A DNA stretch of 64,000 bases from Sandaracinaceae bacterium (GTDB taxonomy: Bacteria; Myxococcota_A; Polyangia; Polyangiales; Houyiibacteriaceae), in NCBI GenBank assembly GCA_016706685.1, contig JADJJE010000002.1, positions 457,735 through 521,734 on the forward strand, read 5' to 3'. A program made the translations under genes and the position numbers. Every line of letters begins with the position of its first letter. Position 1 is the stretch's first letter. This document shows positions 42,239 through 52,198 of the stretch, piece after piece. The notes below the pieces were generated by a model. That model did not search any database and had not been told where the DNA came from. It saw only the letters and a list, made by a program, of their open reading frames with translations.

Positions 42239-43081
42239 ATGATCCGGACCAAGTTCTGGGGCGTGCGAGGGAGTATCCCCGTGCCCGGCGCCACCACCGT
42301 GGGGGTGGGCGGCAACACCAGCTGCGTGCAGGTCACCTGCGGGGACACGCACATCGTCTTCGACGCGGGCACCGGCCTGCGGCTCTTGGGGGCCGAGCTG
42401 GTGCGCAAGATGCCCGTCTCGGTACACCTGTTCATCAGCCACGTGCACTGGGACCACATCCAGGGCTTCCCGTTCTTCGCGCCCGCGTTCGTGGGCGGCA
42501 ACAAGATCCACATGTACGGCGCGTCCAACTCGCGCGGCACGGTGGAGTCCGCCATGGCCGGCCAGATGGAGTTCCCCAACTTCCCGGTGAAGCTCAGCGA
42601 GCTGGGCAGTGAGCTCATCTTCCACCACGTGAGCCCCGGCGACGTGGTGCACGTGGGCGCCAACGTCTCGGTGCGCGCGGCGGCGGGCACCCACCCCGGC
42701 GGCGTGCTGGCCTACCGCGTGGACTACGAGGGCGCCTCGGTGGTCTACGCCACGGACACCGAGCACAGCGACGACGGCGAGCTGGACGAGCGCTTGGTGG
42801 AGCTGGCTCACGACGCAGACGTCTTCATCTACGACAGCATGTACACGCCCGAGGAGTACGACGGGCGCGCCGACGGGCGCTCGCGCATCGGCTGGGGGCA
42901 CAGCACCTTCGAGGTGGGCGCGGCCATCGCCACGGCGGCGGGCGTGAAGCAGTACGTGCTCTTCCACCACGACCCGGAGCAGGACGACGCGGAAGTGCGC
43001 GTCAAAGAGCAGCGCGCGCAGGCGCTCTTCCCGAACGCCATCGCCGCCCGCGAGGGCCTCGTGCTGGAGTGCAGCCGCTAG
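42239..43081 (+). CDS. metallo-beta-lactamase-fold hydrolase
   Basis: 280 residues from the ATG at 42239. The zinc-binding motif is SHVHWDHIQG (HxHxDH), with further ligands in AGTHPGG and YATDTEH, and a downstream HDPEQDD. MIRTKFWGVRGSIPVPG and GGNTSCVQV are typical of the phosphodiesterase/PqsE-like MBL group. It may hydrolyse a cyclic nucleotide or phosphodiester. Its 3' end is next to the kinase gene on the other strand. Confidence 0.92.
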   Translation: MIRTKFWGVRGSIPVPGATTVGVGGNTSCVQVTCGDTHIVFDAGTGLRLLGAELVRKMPVSVHLFISHVHWDHIQGFPFFAPAFVGGNKIHMYGASNSRGTVESAMAGQMEFPNFPVKLSELGSELIFHHVSPGDVVHVGANVSVRAAAGTHPGGVLAYRVDYEGASVVYATDTEHSDDGELDERLVELAHDADVFIYDSMYTPEEYDGRADGRSRIGWGHSTFEVGAAIATAAGVKQYVLFHHDPEQDDAEVRVKEQRAQALFPNAIAAREGLVLECSR

Positions 43082-43082
43082 C

Positions 43083-45041
43083 TCAGCGCCCGGCGGGGCC
43101 CAGCAGCTCGCAGCTCAGGCCCAAGAACAGGGCTCGGTAGGCGTCGTCCGCGTCGCCCCCGCTGGCCGCGTGGCGTTCGATCAGCATCTGCGGGGTGGCG
43201 TCGCCGCGCACGGAGTCCAGCACCGCTTCCCACGCAGCAGGGAGCGAGAACGCCAGGCTGGGGACCGACGGGGAGAGGTTGCTGACCAGCACGCGCTCCT
43301 CGAACGGCAGCAGCGCCGCGAACAGCTCGCGCACGTCGGCGGCGGCCACCGCGTCGCGCAGCAGCTCGAGCGAGTCGATGCCCAGCGGGAAGGTCTCCTC
43401 GTGGGAGCGCAGCTCGGGCACGAACGCCCACTCACCGGCGCGCCAGCGGAAGGCCTCGAGCAGGCGCCAGCGCACCTGGCTGGCGATGACGCGGAACAGC
43501 TCCACGGGGCGCAGCACGCCCAGCCCCACCAGCGCGTCGCCGATGCGCCCGCCGTAGCGTGGCAGCAGCGCGAGGGCCATCTCCACCTCCATGCGCAGGC
43601 AGTGCCCGTTGGACACCAGGTACTCGCCCAGCAGCTCGCGTGACTCGGTGGAGGCCACGTACTCGGGCTTGCCGTCCACGAAGTAGATCTTCTTGCGGCG
43701 CTGCCCATCGAACAGGTGCAGCACCCCCGTGCGGCGCGTGACGAAGGTCTGGAAGAACAGCGGCAGCAGGCGCGTGACCCCCAGCGGCCCGCGCTGGTCG
43801 GCCTGGGCCAGTTCCTCCAGCTGCCACTGCAGCGCCGGCGACGTGACGAAGCGCGTGAACTCGGGCAGCCGCGTGATGGCCGCGAAGCCGTCTTCGTCCT
43901 TCGACACGCGCGTGCGCGCGTCGATCTGCCCGCTGGTCACCAGCTCCACCAGCTTGGGGAAGGAGAACGGCCCGAGGATGTTCCCGTTCGCGTCGAGCAC
44001 CCGGTAGATCTCGGGCGACGTGAGCACGGGCCGCACGGCATTGAGCTCCGTGCGCAGGTCCATTTCGCTCGTGTCGAACAGGTTGGTGTCGCCCTTCACG
44101 TGGTCCGGATCGCTGCTGCTGACCGGGCTGATGGGCAGCCGCTCGATGAGCGCCGCCAGGCGCGCGGGGCCGTGGGCCATGCCGCGCTGCCGCATGATCT
44201 CCGCGCAGCGGTGAGCGAACGCGCCCGCCGACAGACGGTCCCGAGGTTGCCGCGCGAGGGCCGCGATCAGCAGCTCGCGCACGTCCTTCGGGATCTGCCG
44301 GTCAGTGGACGTGAGCGCCTGCAGGTTCACGTCGCGGATCTGCAGCAGGATCTCGATGTCGCTGTTCCCGCGGAAGAGCGGCTGCAGCAGCAGCAGCTCG
44401 GCGAACACGGTGGCCAGGGTGAACACGTCGCTGCGGGAGTCCACGCGCTGGCCCACCACCTGCTCGGGGGACATGTAGCCCAGCTTGCCGCGCACCTGGC
44501 CCGAGCGTGTTTGGGGCAGGCGCAGCGCGGCCGTGGCGATGCCGAAGTCCGTGAGCTTCACGTGCCCTGTGCGCGTGAGCAGGATGTTCGCGGGGCTCAC
44601 GTCGCGGTGCACGATGTGCAGGCTCTCGCCGTTCTCCGCGCGCAGGTTGTGGGCGAAGTCCAGCGCCTCGGCCGTTTGCGACACGATGTGCAGGGCCACG
44701 TCGAGCGGCACGCGCCCCTGGGCCGCGGCGGCGTTCAGCAGGCGGTGCACGGTGGTGCCCTCCACCAGCTCCATGGCCAGGAACAGGGCGCCGTCGGCCT
44801 CGCCGAAGTCGAACACCTGCACCACGTGCGGGTGCGTCACGCGCACGGCCAGCTGCGCCTCGGCCACGAACAGCTCCACGAACTCGGGGTCGCTCGCGAA
44901 CTGCGGGAGGATGCGCTTGAGGGCCACGCGCTTCTTGAAACCCCGGCTGCCCTCGCGGCTGGCGATGAACACCTCGGCCATGCCCCCGGTCGCGAGCCGG
45001 CGCTCGACGAGGTAGGGGCCGATGCGTTGGGGGGTGGCCAC
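43083..45041 (-). CDS. Ser/Thr protein kinase with GYF_2-like and PATAN (DUF4388) domains
   Basis: 652 residues. The kinase domain (about 8-280) has the P-loop GGMAEVFIA, VALKRILP, HRDVSPANILL, DFGIATA and YMSPEQV, so it should be active. A GYF_2-like segment (YRVLDANGNILGPFSFPKLVELVTSGQID) follows around 345-400, then a PATAN/DUF4388 domain (TFVTRRTGVLHLFDGQRRKKIYFVDGKPEYV) and a helical C terminus. PATAN domains often mediate protein-protein contacts in gliding or motility systems. It is divergent from a second kinase gene across 51 bases. Confidence 0.9.
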   Translation of the reverse strand: MATPQRIGPYLVERRLATGGMAEVFIASREGSRGFKKRVALKRILPQFASDPEFVELFVAEAQLAVRVTHPHVVQVFDFGEADGALFLAMELVEGTTVHRLLNAAAAQGRVPLDVALHIVSQTAEALDFAHNLRAENGESLHIVHRDVSPANILLTRTGHVKLTDFGIATAALRLPQTRSGQVRGKLGYMSPEQVVGQRVDSRSDVFTLATVFAELLLLQPLFRGNSDIEILLQIRDVNLQALTSTDRQIPKDVRELLIAALARQPRDRLSAGAFAHRCAEIMRQRGMAHGPARLAALIERLPISPVSSSDPDHVKGDTNLFDTSEMDLRTELNAVRPVLTSPEIYRVLDANGNILGPFSFPKLVELVTSGQIDARTRVSKDEDGFAAITRLPEFTRFVTSPALQWQLEELAQADQRGPLGVTRLLPLFFQTFVTRRTGVLHLFDGQRRKKIYFVDGKPEYVASTESRELLGEYLVSNGHCLRMEVEMALALLPRYGGRIGDALVGLGVLRPVELFRVIASQVRWRLLEAFRWRAGEWAFVPELRSHEETFPLGIDSLELLRDAVAAADVRELFAALLPFEERVLVSNLSPSVPSLAFSLPAAWEAVLDSVRGDATPQMLIERHAASGGDADDAYRALFLGLSCELLGPAGR

Positions 45042-45092
45042 ACCCGTACCGTGACAGAAATAAAGGAGTGTGTGTATGCTGGTCGCCCCACG

Positions 45093-46772
45093 ATGACCGA
45101 ACGAAAATCATCCGCACGGACGAGCACCAAAGACACTCTCCTCGGCAAGGTGGTTGCCGGCCGATATCGCCTCGAGGCACGCCTCGGCGAGGGGGGCATG
45201 GGCGTCGTCTACCGGGCCCGGCACGTGCTCATCGAGCGTGTGGTAGCTCTCAAATTGATCCGCCCCGACCTGCGCGGCGAGACCCACCTGCGGGCCTGGA
45301 TGCTGCGCGAGGCGCGCGCCGCCAACCGCGTGGATCACGCTCACATCGTAGATATCCACGACGTCGGCGAGACGGAAGAGGGCGACCTCTACCTGGTCAT
45401 GGAGTACCTGCTCGGCAGCTCGCTCTCGAGCGAGATCGCCAAGGGCCCCATGCCCATCACGCGGGCGGTCGACGTGCTCGAGCAGATGTGCGCCGCCCTC
45501 GCGCGCGCGCACGACCTGGGCGTGGTGCACCGCGACCTCAAGAGCGACAACATCATGCTGACGGTGCGCGGCGGCCGTCAGGACTTCGTGAAGATCCTGG
45601 ACTTCGGCCTGGCCGCCTTGGCGCGTGACCCGCGGCTGGCGCCCAAGGGGGCCGTGTTCGGCACGCCGGAGTACATGGCGCCCGAGCAGGCGCGCGGGGA
45701 AGACGCGCAGGCCAGCAGCGACTTGTACGCGCTCGGCATCCTGTTCTACGAGATGGTCACGGGCCGTCTGCCGTACCGGTCGAGCGACCGCGACGAGCTG
45801 CTGGAGATGCAGCGCACGGCGCCCGCGCCCGACCCGCGCAAGCTGCGCCCCGAGCTTCCGGACGGCGCGCGCAACATCATCTTGAAGCTGCTGGAGAAGG
45901 ACTCCACCAAGCGCTTCCGCGACGGCCACCACTTGCTCGAAGAGCTGAAGTCGGTGCAGCGCTCGCTGCCGTCCACGCCGTGGGACCTGCGGATGAGCGA
46001 GGCCCCGGTGGGCCCGCCGCCGCCGCCGCCTGCGCCCACGCCGGGCGTGGTGGAGTGGAGCCGCCGCGCCGCCAACTTCCTGCGCGCCACCGCGCGTGCG
46101 TACCCCAACGGCCGCGCGCCCGAGAAGGTGCAGCAGTCGGCCGACCGCATGTGGGAGCTGGCTGCGCGGGCTTCGCGCCTCGAGGGTGAGCTGGCGTCGC
46201 ACTCGCGCAAGCTCGAGGCCATCGAGAAGCGGGGCCGTGCGCTGCGCGCCGAGATTGGTCGTAAGGTGGAGGAGCTGGCCGGCGAGGAGTCCCGCGCGCT
46301 GCGAGAGGCGGCCCTCGAGCGCGAGCGGGCCCACGACATGACCGAGCGCTCGCAGTCCGCGCGCGCGGAATATGACCGGCACCGCGCCGTGGTGGACCGT
46401 GGGCAGGCCGACGGGCGCACCTACGAAGCGTTGGGGGCCGAGCGCGCGCGCATCGAGACCTTCAACCAGGTGCACTCCGAGTACAGCGAGCGGGCCACCA
46501 TCAAAGAGCAGTACGGCGCCGGCCTGCGCAAGCAGATCGACGACCTCAAGAACCAGCTGCAGCGCTACAGCGAGGCGCTCGAGAACGACCTGCAGGCCGG
46601 GCGCGACCGCATCGCCACGCGCGTGCGCGAGGCCCTCGGCTACGAAAAGGGCTTCCAGGAGGCCAGCGCCGTGCTCATCGAGCACCTGCGCGACAAGCCC
46701 GAGTGCCGCGAGCTGCTGGAAGAGGTCATCGAGGCGGGCTCGGAAAACTCGAGCGCGGCGCCGGGCGCGTGA
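45093..46772 (+). CDS. Ser/Thr protein kinase with C-terminal coiled coil
   Basis: 559 residues from the ATG at 45093, which begins the family-like region; a frame extends upstream through the divergent kinase gene as shadow. Kinase motifs: GEGGMGVVYRARH, VALKLIRP, HRDLKSDNIML, DFGLAAL and GTPEYMAPEQ, all intact. After a Pro-rich hinge the C-terminal 200 residues are a long coiled coil (RLEGELASHSRKLEAIEKRGRAL, YSERATIKEQYGAGLRKQID). It has no membrane helix. The coiled coil may mediate self-association or substrate choice. Confidence 0.92.
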   Translation: MTERKSSARTSTKDTLLGKVVAGRYRLEARLGEGGMGVVYRARHVLIERVVALKLIRPDLRGETHLRAWMLREARAANRVDHAHIVDIHDVGETEEGDLYLVMEYLLGSSLSSEIAKGPMPITRAVDVLEQMCAALARAHDLGVVHRDLKSDNIMLTVRGGRQDFVKILDFGLAALARDPRLAPKGAVFGTPEYMAPEQARGEDAQASSDLYALGILFYEMVTGRLPYRSSDRDELLEMQRTAPAPDPRKLRPELPDGARNIILKLLEKDSTKRFRDGHHLLEELKSVQRSLPSTPWDLRMSEAPVGPPPPPPAPTPGVVEWSRRAANFLRATARAYPNGRAPEKVQQSADRMWELAARASRLEGELASHSRKLEAIEKRGRALRAEIGRKVEELAGEESRALREAALERERAHDMTERSQSARAEYDRHRAVVDRGQADGRTYEALGAERARIETFNQVHSEYSERATIKEQYGAGLRKQIDDLKNQLQRYSEALENDLQAGRDRIATRVREALGYEKGFQEASAVLIEHLRDKPECRELLEEVIEAGSENSSAAPGA

Positions 46773-46839
46773 TCAGGGTGCCCGTGGCTCGCGCCTGTTG
46801 ATTCCACACATCTTGCTAGGGGGCCGATTCGCCTTGCTG

Positions 46840-47106
46840 CAAGGCACTATGGGCACCCCGGACTGAAGTCCGGGGCAGCATCCCGGGCCTGGATCAATGG
46901 CGGAAGTCCGCCCCCTACCGGGCGCGGACTGCGTCGTTCAAGGTCGGATGGGTGTCGAGTTCAGCGCCATCCACCACTTGGAGCTCACCACTTCCCCTGC
47001 TTGGAACTGCCCAGTCCGGGCCCGTTAGGGGCTGGACTTCCGCGCCTGTCGGGGCGGGGGATGCTGCCCCGGCTTTCAAGCCGGGGTGCCAATGCCCCTT
47101 GAAACA
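46840..47106. repeat. REP/MITE-like element with long inverted arms
   Basis: Arms of about 90 bases are related in reverse. Left: CAAGGCACTATGGGCACC..., hairpin CCCCGGACT-GAAGTCCGGGG, GCAGCATCCC, then GGCGGAAGTCCGCCCCCTA and GCGGACTG. Right, reversed: CAAGGGGCATTGGCACC..., hairpin CCCCGGCTTGAAAGCCGGGG, GCAGCATCCC, then GGCGCGGAAGTCCAGCCCCTA and CCGGACTG. Outside the element the gap 46773-47153 contains no gene. Confidence 0.75.
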
Positions 47107-47153
47107 GGCCCGATTCATGATGACCAGAGCCTGCCAAGACTTGTGTTGAATCC

Positions 47154-48692
<1,539 letters not shown>

Positions 48693-48731
48693 GTGGCGCG
48701 CAGTATAGCTACGGACGCGCGGAGCGGACGG

Positions 48732-49478
48732 CTACTCATCGTCGTCGTCATCGTCGTCATCATCGTCGTCGTCGTCGTCATCATCGTCGCTCTGAACGCC
48801 TTGCTTGGCGAGGGCGGCTTGGCGGTTGGCCTGGAATTTCCGGTCGAACTCGGCGTCGGCCTTGTGGCTGTCGCGGGCCATGTTGATCATCATGCGGGCG
48901 ATGTAGGCCATCACCAGCGCGGCGAAGAAGGGGGCTGCGCTGTACAGGTAGAAGAGGTACTTGTCGCGGTTCAGGTCCACCAGGAGCGCGTCTTCGCTGA
49001 TGGTCAGCCCCATGTTGGCGAAGATGGCGCGGTCGCCGGCGCTCACGCCCTCCCAGAGGATGTCGCGCGCGATGCCCGTGAAGACCTGCGTGCCGATCAC
49101 GGCGCCGTCCACCTGGGTGTCGTAGGCGATGCCGCGGTCGATGTGCAGCAAGAGCGGGACGGGCTGCCCCGGCTGCCAGTCGAGCGGCACCACGGGCACG
49201 AACTGCTCCACCTGCGAGACGCTGCCGTCGGTGGTGGTGGTGAGCTGGTAGGCCTGCTCGTAGAGCGCGCGGCCGCCCGTGATGGTGACGTTGCCGGAGT
49301 CTGGGCGCTGCCCCGCGGCCAGCTCGGCCAGCGTGATGGTGGAGCTGCCGAAGTCGAGCGCGTGGCCCAGCTGCGGCAAGAGCGCGACGGCGATGGCGAT
49401 GGGCACCAGGGGGAAGAGCGCGATGACCTTCCAGTTGACGTCGTCCTTCCAGTCCTTCGGCTTCTTTCCCTTACCCAT
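48732..49478 (-). CDS. membrane protein with poly-Asp C-terminal tail
   Basis: 248 residues from the ATG at 49478. Two membrane helices (residues 17-37, VIALFPLVPIAIAVALLP; and 185-207, FYLYSAAPFFAALVMAYIARM) flank a periplasmic loop with ITGGRALYEQAYQLTTTT. The end is a run of about 16-18 Asp encoded by a (GAC/GAT)n tract, a microsatellite. The start lies just after a C12 tract in the upstream FG-GAP gene, which could place the two proteins in or out of fusion. Function unknown. Confidence 0.8.
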   Translation of the reverse strand: MGKGKKPKDWKDDVNWKVIALFPLVPIAIAVALLPQLGHALDFGSSTITLAELAAGQRPDSGNVTITGGRALYEQAYQLTTTTDGSVSQVEQFVPVVPLDWQPGQPVPLLLHIDRGIAYDTQVDGAVIGTQVFTGIARDILWEGVSAGDRAIFANMGLTISEDALLVDLNRDKYLFYLYSAAPFFAALVMAYIARMMINMARDSHKADAEFDRKFQANRQAALAKQGVQSDDDDDDDDDDDDDDDDDE

Positions 49479-51154
49479 GATCCCACCCTTGGGGTTCCCC
49501 TGCACCGCTGCGGCCCCCGCGGGGCGGGGGGGGGGGGCGGCACGTACCCGTCGCGGCGCAGGTTGCCGCGCGCCGTGGGCCACGGCAGGCAGTTGGTGGA
49601 GGACCCGGCCACCTCGTAGATGAGCGTCTGGCGCTCGCCGTCCACGCCGTCCTTCAGGCTGACCACGATCTCGAGCGTGCCGTTGCCGTTCACGTCGCCG
49701 ATGCTCGGGATGGGCATGGCGCCGCGGCCCGGCAGCGGCAGCTGGTGCAAGAGGTTGCCGCCCGCGTCCAGCACGAACAGGTGGCTCACGTCCTCGTCCG
49801 GCGAGTAGCTGGCGAACACCACCTCGGGGATGCCGTCGCCCGAGAGGTCGGCCGCGATGACGCCGCCCGTGAGCACGCGGTCGCTCTGCGTGTAGGCGTA
49901 GACCCAGACCTGCTCGCCGCGCGCGTTCACCGCGTGGATGCGCCCGTCGAAGCCCGCGAAGAGCACCTCGAGGCCCGCGCTGGCCGGGTCGAGGTCCAGC
50001 ACCGCGACGCTGTTGTTCTGGCCCACCACGTTGGTGCCGTCGAAGTCCCACAGGCCCGCGCGGTAGTCGGGCACGTGGTAGGGCGTGAGCCAGTTGGCCG
50101 GGCGCGTGCCGTCGGGGTTCACCACCCACAGCGCCACGCCCTGCAGGCGGTCGCTCTGCGCCGCGTTCTGCACGCTGCCCAGCACGATGAGCTCGCGCCC
50201 GCCCACGCCGTCCAGGTTGGCCACCACCGGCGAGCTGTTGGTGAAGTGCGCCTGGAGCGCGGTCTGCTCCATCTCGGCGTAGCCCTGCTGGGCCTCGGCG
50301 TAGTCGTGCAGGAAGCGCACCCCCAGCACCTTGGTGCGGTCCTCGAAGATGCTGGCCGCGTCGAAGGCGCGCCCCGTGCCGTCGTGGATGCTCAGGTAGG
50401 CGTTGTCGTGCGGCACCACCACGTCCACCACGTCGTCGCCGTTCAAGTCGCCGAGGCCCACGTTCTGGTCGAACGCGCCCGTCACGTAGCAGGCCTCGTC
50501 GCAGCCCGACGCGCCCGTGGTGTTGGGCGGGAAGCCGGCCACCGCGTTGCCGTTGGCCTCCACCGCGAACACCACGTCGCGGAAGGCACCGCTCTCGAGG
50601 CGCTGCGTGGTGCTGGCCACCAGCTCGAACGCGCCGTCGCCGTCGATGTCGCCCGCGGCCAGGCTGCGCAGCTCGTCGCGCACGTCGGTGGGGAAGCCCG
50701 GCAGGCCGTTGCCCGCGGCGTCGTAGGCGTAGATCTGCCCGCGCGCCGCCACGGCCACCTCGAGCCCCGCCGTGCCGGGCAGGAGGTCCACCACCACGGG
50801 GCTGCTCCAGATGCGGCCTTCCACCTCGTGCTCGCGCAGCAGCGTGCCGTCGGCGTGCCAGACCTGCAGGCGGTCGTGGGGCGGGACGAGGATCTCCACC
50901 ACGTCGTCGCCGTCGAGGTCCACCAGCGCGGGCGAGCCCGACCAGCCCTCGTGCCAGCGATCGAAGAGGGTGCGGATGAGCGTGGGCTCTGGGACGGTGG
51001 TGCTGCCCCCGCCGTTGGCCGCGTCGCAGCTGGCCGTGGGGAGGGGCGTGGGATCGCTGCCCAGGTCGCCGGGGCCGCTAGAGCCGCTGCTGCCGCAGCT
51101 GGCGATGCCGAGGGCGGTGGTGGTGGTGAGGGCGAAGAGGAGCGAGCGCGACAT
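49097..51154 (-). CDS. FG-GAP/VCBS-type repeat lipoprotein (frame probably altered at a C12 tract)
   Basis: As the sequence stands the open frame is 685 residues. The lipobox is GIASC. Seven or so FG-GAP/VCBS-like units follow (SPALVDLDGDDVVEILVP, SLAAGDIDGDGAFELVAS, GLGDLNGDDVVDVVVP, AADLSGDGIPEVVFAS, SIGDVNGNGTLEIVVS), a beta-propeller that binds calcium. After NLRRDGYVPPPPP the rest is Arg/Ser-rich and antisense-like. With 11 Cs instead of 12 at 49526-49537 the frame would stop at about 49473, at the next gene's start. The real protein is probably about 560 residues. Confidence 0.8.
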   Translation of the reverse strand: MSRSLLFALTTTTALGIASCGSSGSSGPGDLGSDPTPLPTASCDAANGGGSTTVPEPTLIRTLFDRWHEGWSGSPALVDLDGDDVVEILVPPHDRLQVWHADGTLLREHEVEGRIWSSPVVVDLLPGTAGLEVAVAARGQIYAYDAAGNGLPGFPTDVRDELRSLAAGDIDGDGAFELVASTTQRLESGAFRDVVFAVEANGNAVAGFPPNTTGASGCDEACYVTGAFDQNVGLGDLNGDDVVDVVVPHDNAYLSIHDGTGRAFDAASIFEDRTKVLGVRFLHDYAEAQQGYAEMEQTALQAHFTNSSPVVANLDGVGGRELIVLGSVQNAAQSDRLQGVALWVVNPDGTRPANWLTPYHVPDYRAGLWDFDGTNVVGQNNSVAVLDLDPASAGLEVLFAGFDGRIHAVNARGEQVWVYAYTQSDRVLTGGVIAADLSGDGIPEVVFASYSPDEDVSHLFVLDAGGNLLHQLPLPGRGAMPIPSIGDVNGNGTLEIVVSLKDGVDGERQTLIYEVAGSSTNCLPWPTARGNLRRDGYVPPPPPAPRGPQRCRGTPRVGSWVRERSRRTGRTTSTGRSSRSSPWCPSPSPSRSCRSWATRSTSAAPPSRWPSWPRGSAQTPATSPSRAAARSTSRPTSSPPPPTAASRRWSSSCPWCRSTGSRGSPSRSCCTSTAASPTTPRWTAP
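49526..49537. repeat. C12 homopolymer (G12 on the + strand) at the FG-GAP gene end
   Basis: Twelve consecutive identical bases. Twelve leaves the FG-GAP frame open for 145 more codons; eleven gives a stop just after the next ATG; thirteen fuses it in frame to the poly-Asp membrane protein. It may be a slippage-prone switch or a sequencing error. Confidence 0.85.
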
Positions 51155-51237
51155 CCGGATACTGTTCCACGGGTGGGGATGGCGTGGGTAGAGTCCCTGG
51201 ATGGGTTCGGGGGTGGGTGGCGTGGTCGCAGGCTAGG

Positions 51238-51318
51238 ATGGGCAGCCACGGCTGGAAGCCGTGGGCAGCAGACCAGGCCTCGGCATGCTGAAAGTCCACC
51301 CCTGTCGGGGCGGACTAC
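51238..51318. repeat. REP-like element with two hairpins
   Basis: The first hairpin is CCACGGCT-GGA-AGCCGTGG (51246-51264), followed by GCAGCAG. The second is AGTCC-A-CCCC-TGTC-GGGG-C-GGACT (51293-51316). The order hairpin, GGGCAGCA, spacer, AAGTCC...GGACT hairpin is also seen at 46850-46930, so it is a solo member of that family. Outside it, the gap 51155-51439 shows nothing else clear. Confidence 0.65.
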
Positions 51319-51439
51319 GTGGCGGAAAGCGGGGTGCGTTGGTCGCCGAGGTACCCGGACGCAGGGGGTGGTTCCGCTTCTGTGGGTTGGCGCGGGGATT
51401 GACGGCACCGGCGGGTCGCGTTAGACACCCGCCTCTCCT

Positions 51440-51523
<84 letters not shown>

Positions 51524-51534
51524 AGGCTTGTTTT

Positions 51535-51569
51535 AGGGCGGTTCCAGCGATGGGACCGCCCTTCTTCTT
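51535..51569 (+). terminator. rho-independent terminator after tRNA-Leu
   Basis: AGGGCGGTTCC, a six-base loop, GGGACCGCCCT then TCTTCTT. It begins 12 bases after the tRNA CCA end. The stem is strong and followed by a T-rich tail. Confidence 0.8.
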
Positions 51570-51699
51570 GGGCGCGCTGGAGGAGCTGGGCCCCAATGGG
51601 GCCCCAATGGCCGGTTTTGGCACGGCTCGATTGGGTCCCAGGTGCTTGACCCGCGCCCTTTGGCGCGCAACGTTGAAGCGGCGCTGGAGACGGCGCACA

Positions 51700-51750
51700 C
51701 GAGCCTCGGGCCCTATGCAGTCCCTCCCCTCCTTGCACGCCCGAGGCTCG
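51700..51750. repeat. 12-bp perfect inverted repeat
   Basis: CGAGCCTCGGGC ... GCCCGAGGCTCG separated by 27 bases, in the 306-base gene-free stretch after the tRNA. It may be a hairpin at the island's end or a recombinase arm site. Confidence 0.6.
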
Positions 51751-51759
51751 ACCTTTCTG

Positions 51760-51796
51760 GCCCCCGTTCACCTTCGCGTGAGCGGGGGCTTTCGTT
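51760..51796 (+). terminator. hairpin terminator between tRNA and island
   Basis: GCCCCCGTTCAC, loop CTTCGC, GTGAGCGGGGGC then TTTCGTTT: a strong stem with one wobble. It ends 34 bases before the stop of the convergent small gene. Confidence 0.6.
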
Positions 51797-51829
51797 TGCT
51801 CCCGAACGGCACGGCCGCAACGCCCGTAC

Positions 51830-52171
51830 CTACAGGTCCAGCATCGCAAGCGAGCGGTCGGCTTCTTCCATCGCCGCGTCGAGTGCCGACGGATCTCCTG
51901 TCAGCTCGGCAAGAAGTGCGTCCGCCAGGTACACCACGGCCAGGCACTTTGCGCTGACGCTTTGGCGAGTCTGCACGATGTGGCCGAGTTCCACGCGATA
52001 CTGCGAGTCGACGCCGAGTGACTGCATGCTGCCACCTACGTGCCGTCGCTGAGAGATGTCGCGAGCGATCTTGAGCACGCGGTGGCCGATGGCCTGCTCG
52101 GGGACTGGCAAGTACGGGACGAGGCGCACGACGCGGGGAAGAACGCTGGAGTAGTCCATCGCTGCGACCAT
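51830..52171 (-). CDS. hypothetical protein downstream of integrase
   Basis: 113 residues from an ATG at 52171; the frame is open from a TTG at 52195, only 3 bases after the integrase stop. It is all helical (LPRVVRLVPYLPVPEQAIGHRVLKIARDI, CLAVVYLADALLAELTGD) and resembles small four-helix proteins. It may be a partner of the integrase, but no excisionase motif is visible. Confidence 0.55.
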   Translation of the reverse strand: MVAAMDYSSVLPRVVRLVPYLPVPEQAIGHRVLKIARDISQRRHVGGSMQSLGVDSQYRVELGHIVQTRQSVSAKCLAVVYLADALLAELTGDPSALDAAMEEADRSLAMLDL

Positions 52172-52198
52172 ATCTCGGAAGGGCGACGAGTCCAAGGC

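Noticed and set aside
43716..45092. A long + strand open frame preceding the second kinase
   Set aside because: This part is antisense to the first kinase gene. The kinase start at 45093 is where family-like sequence begins.
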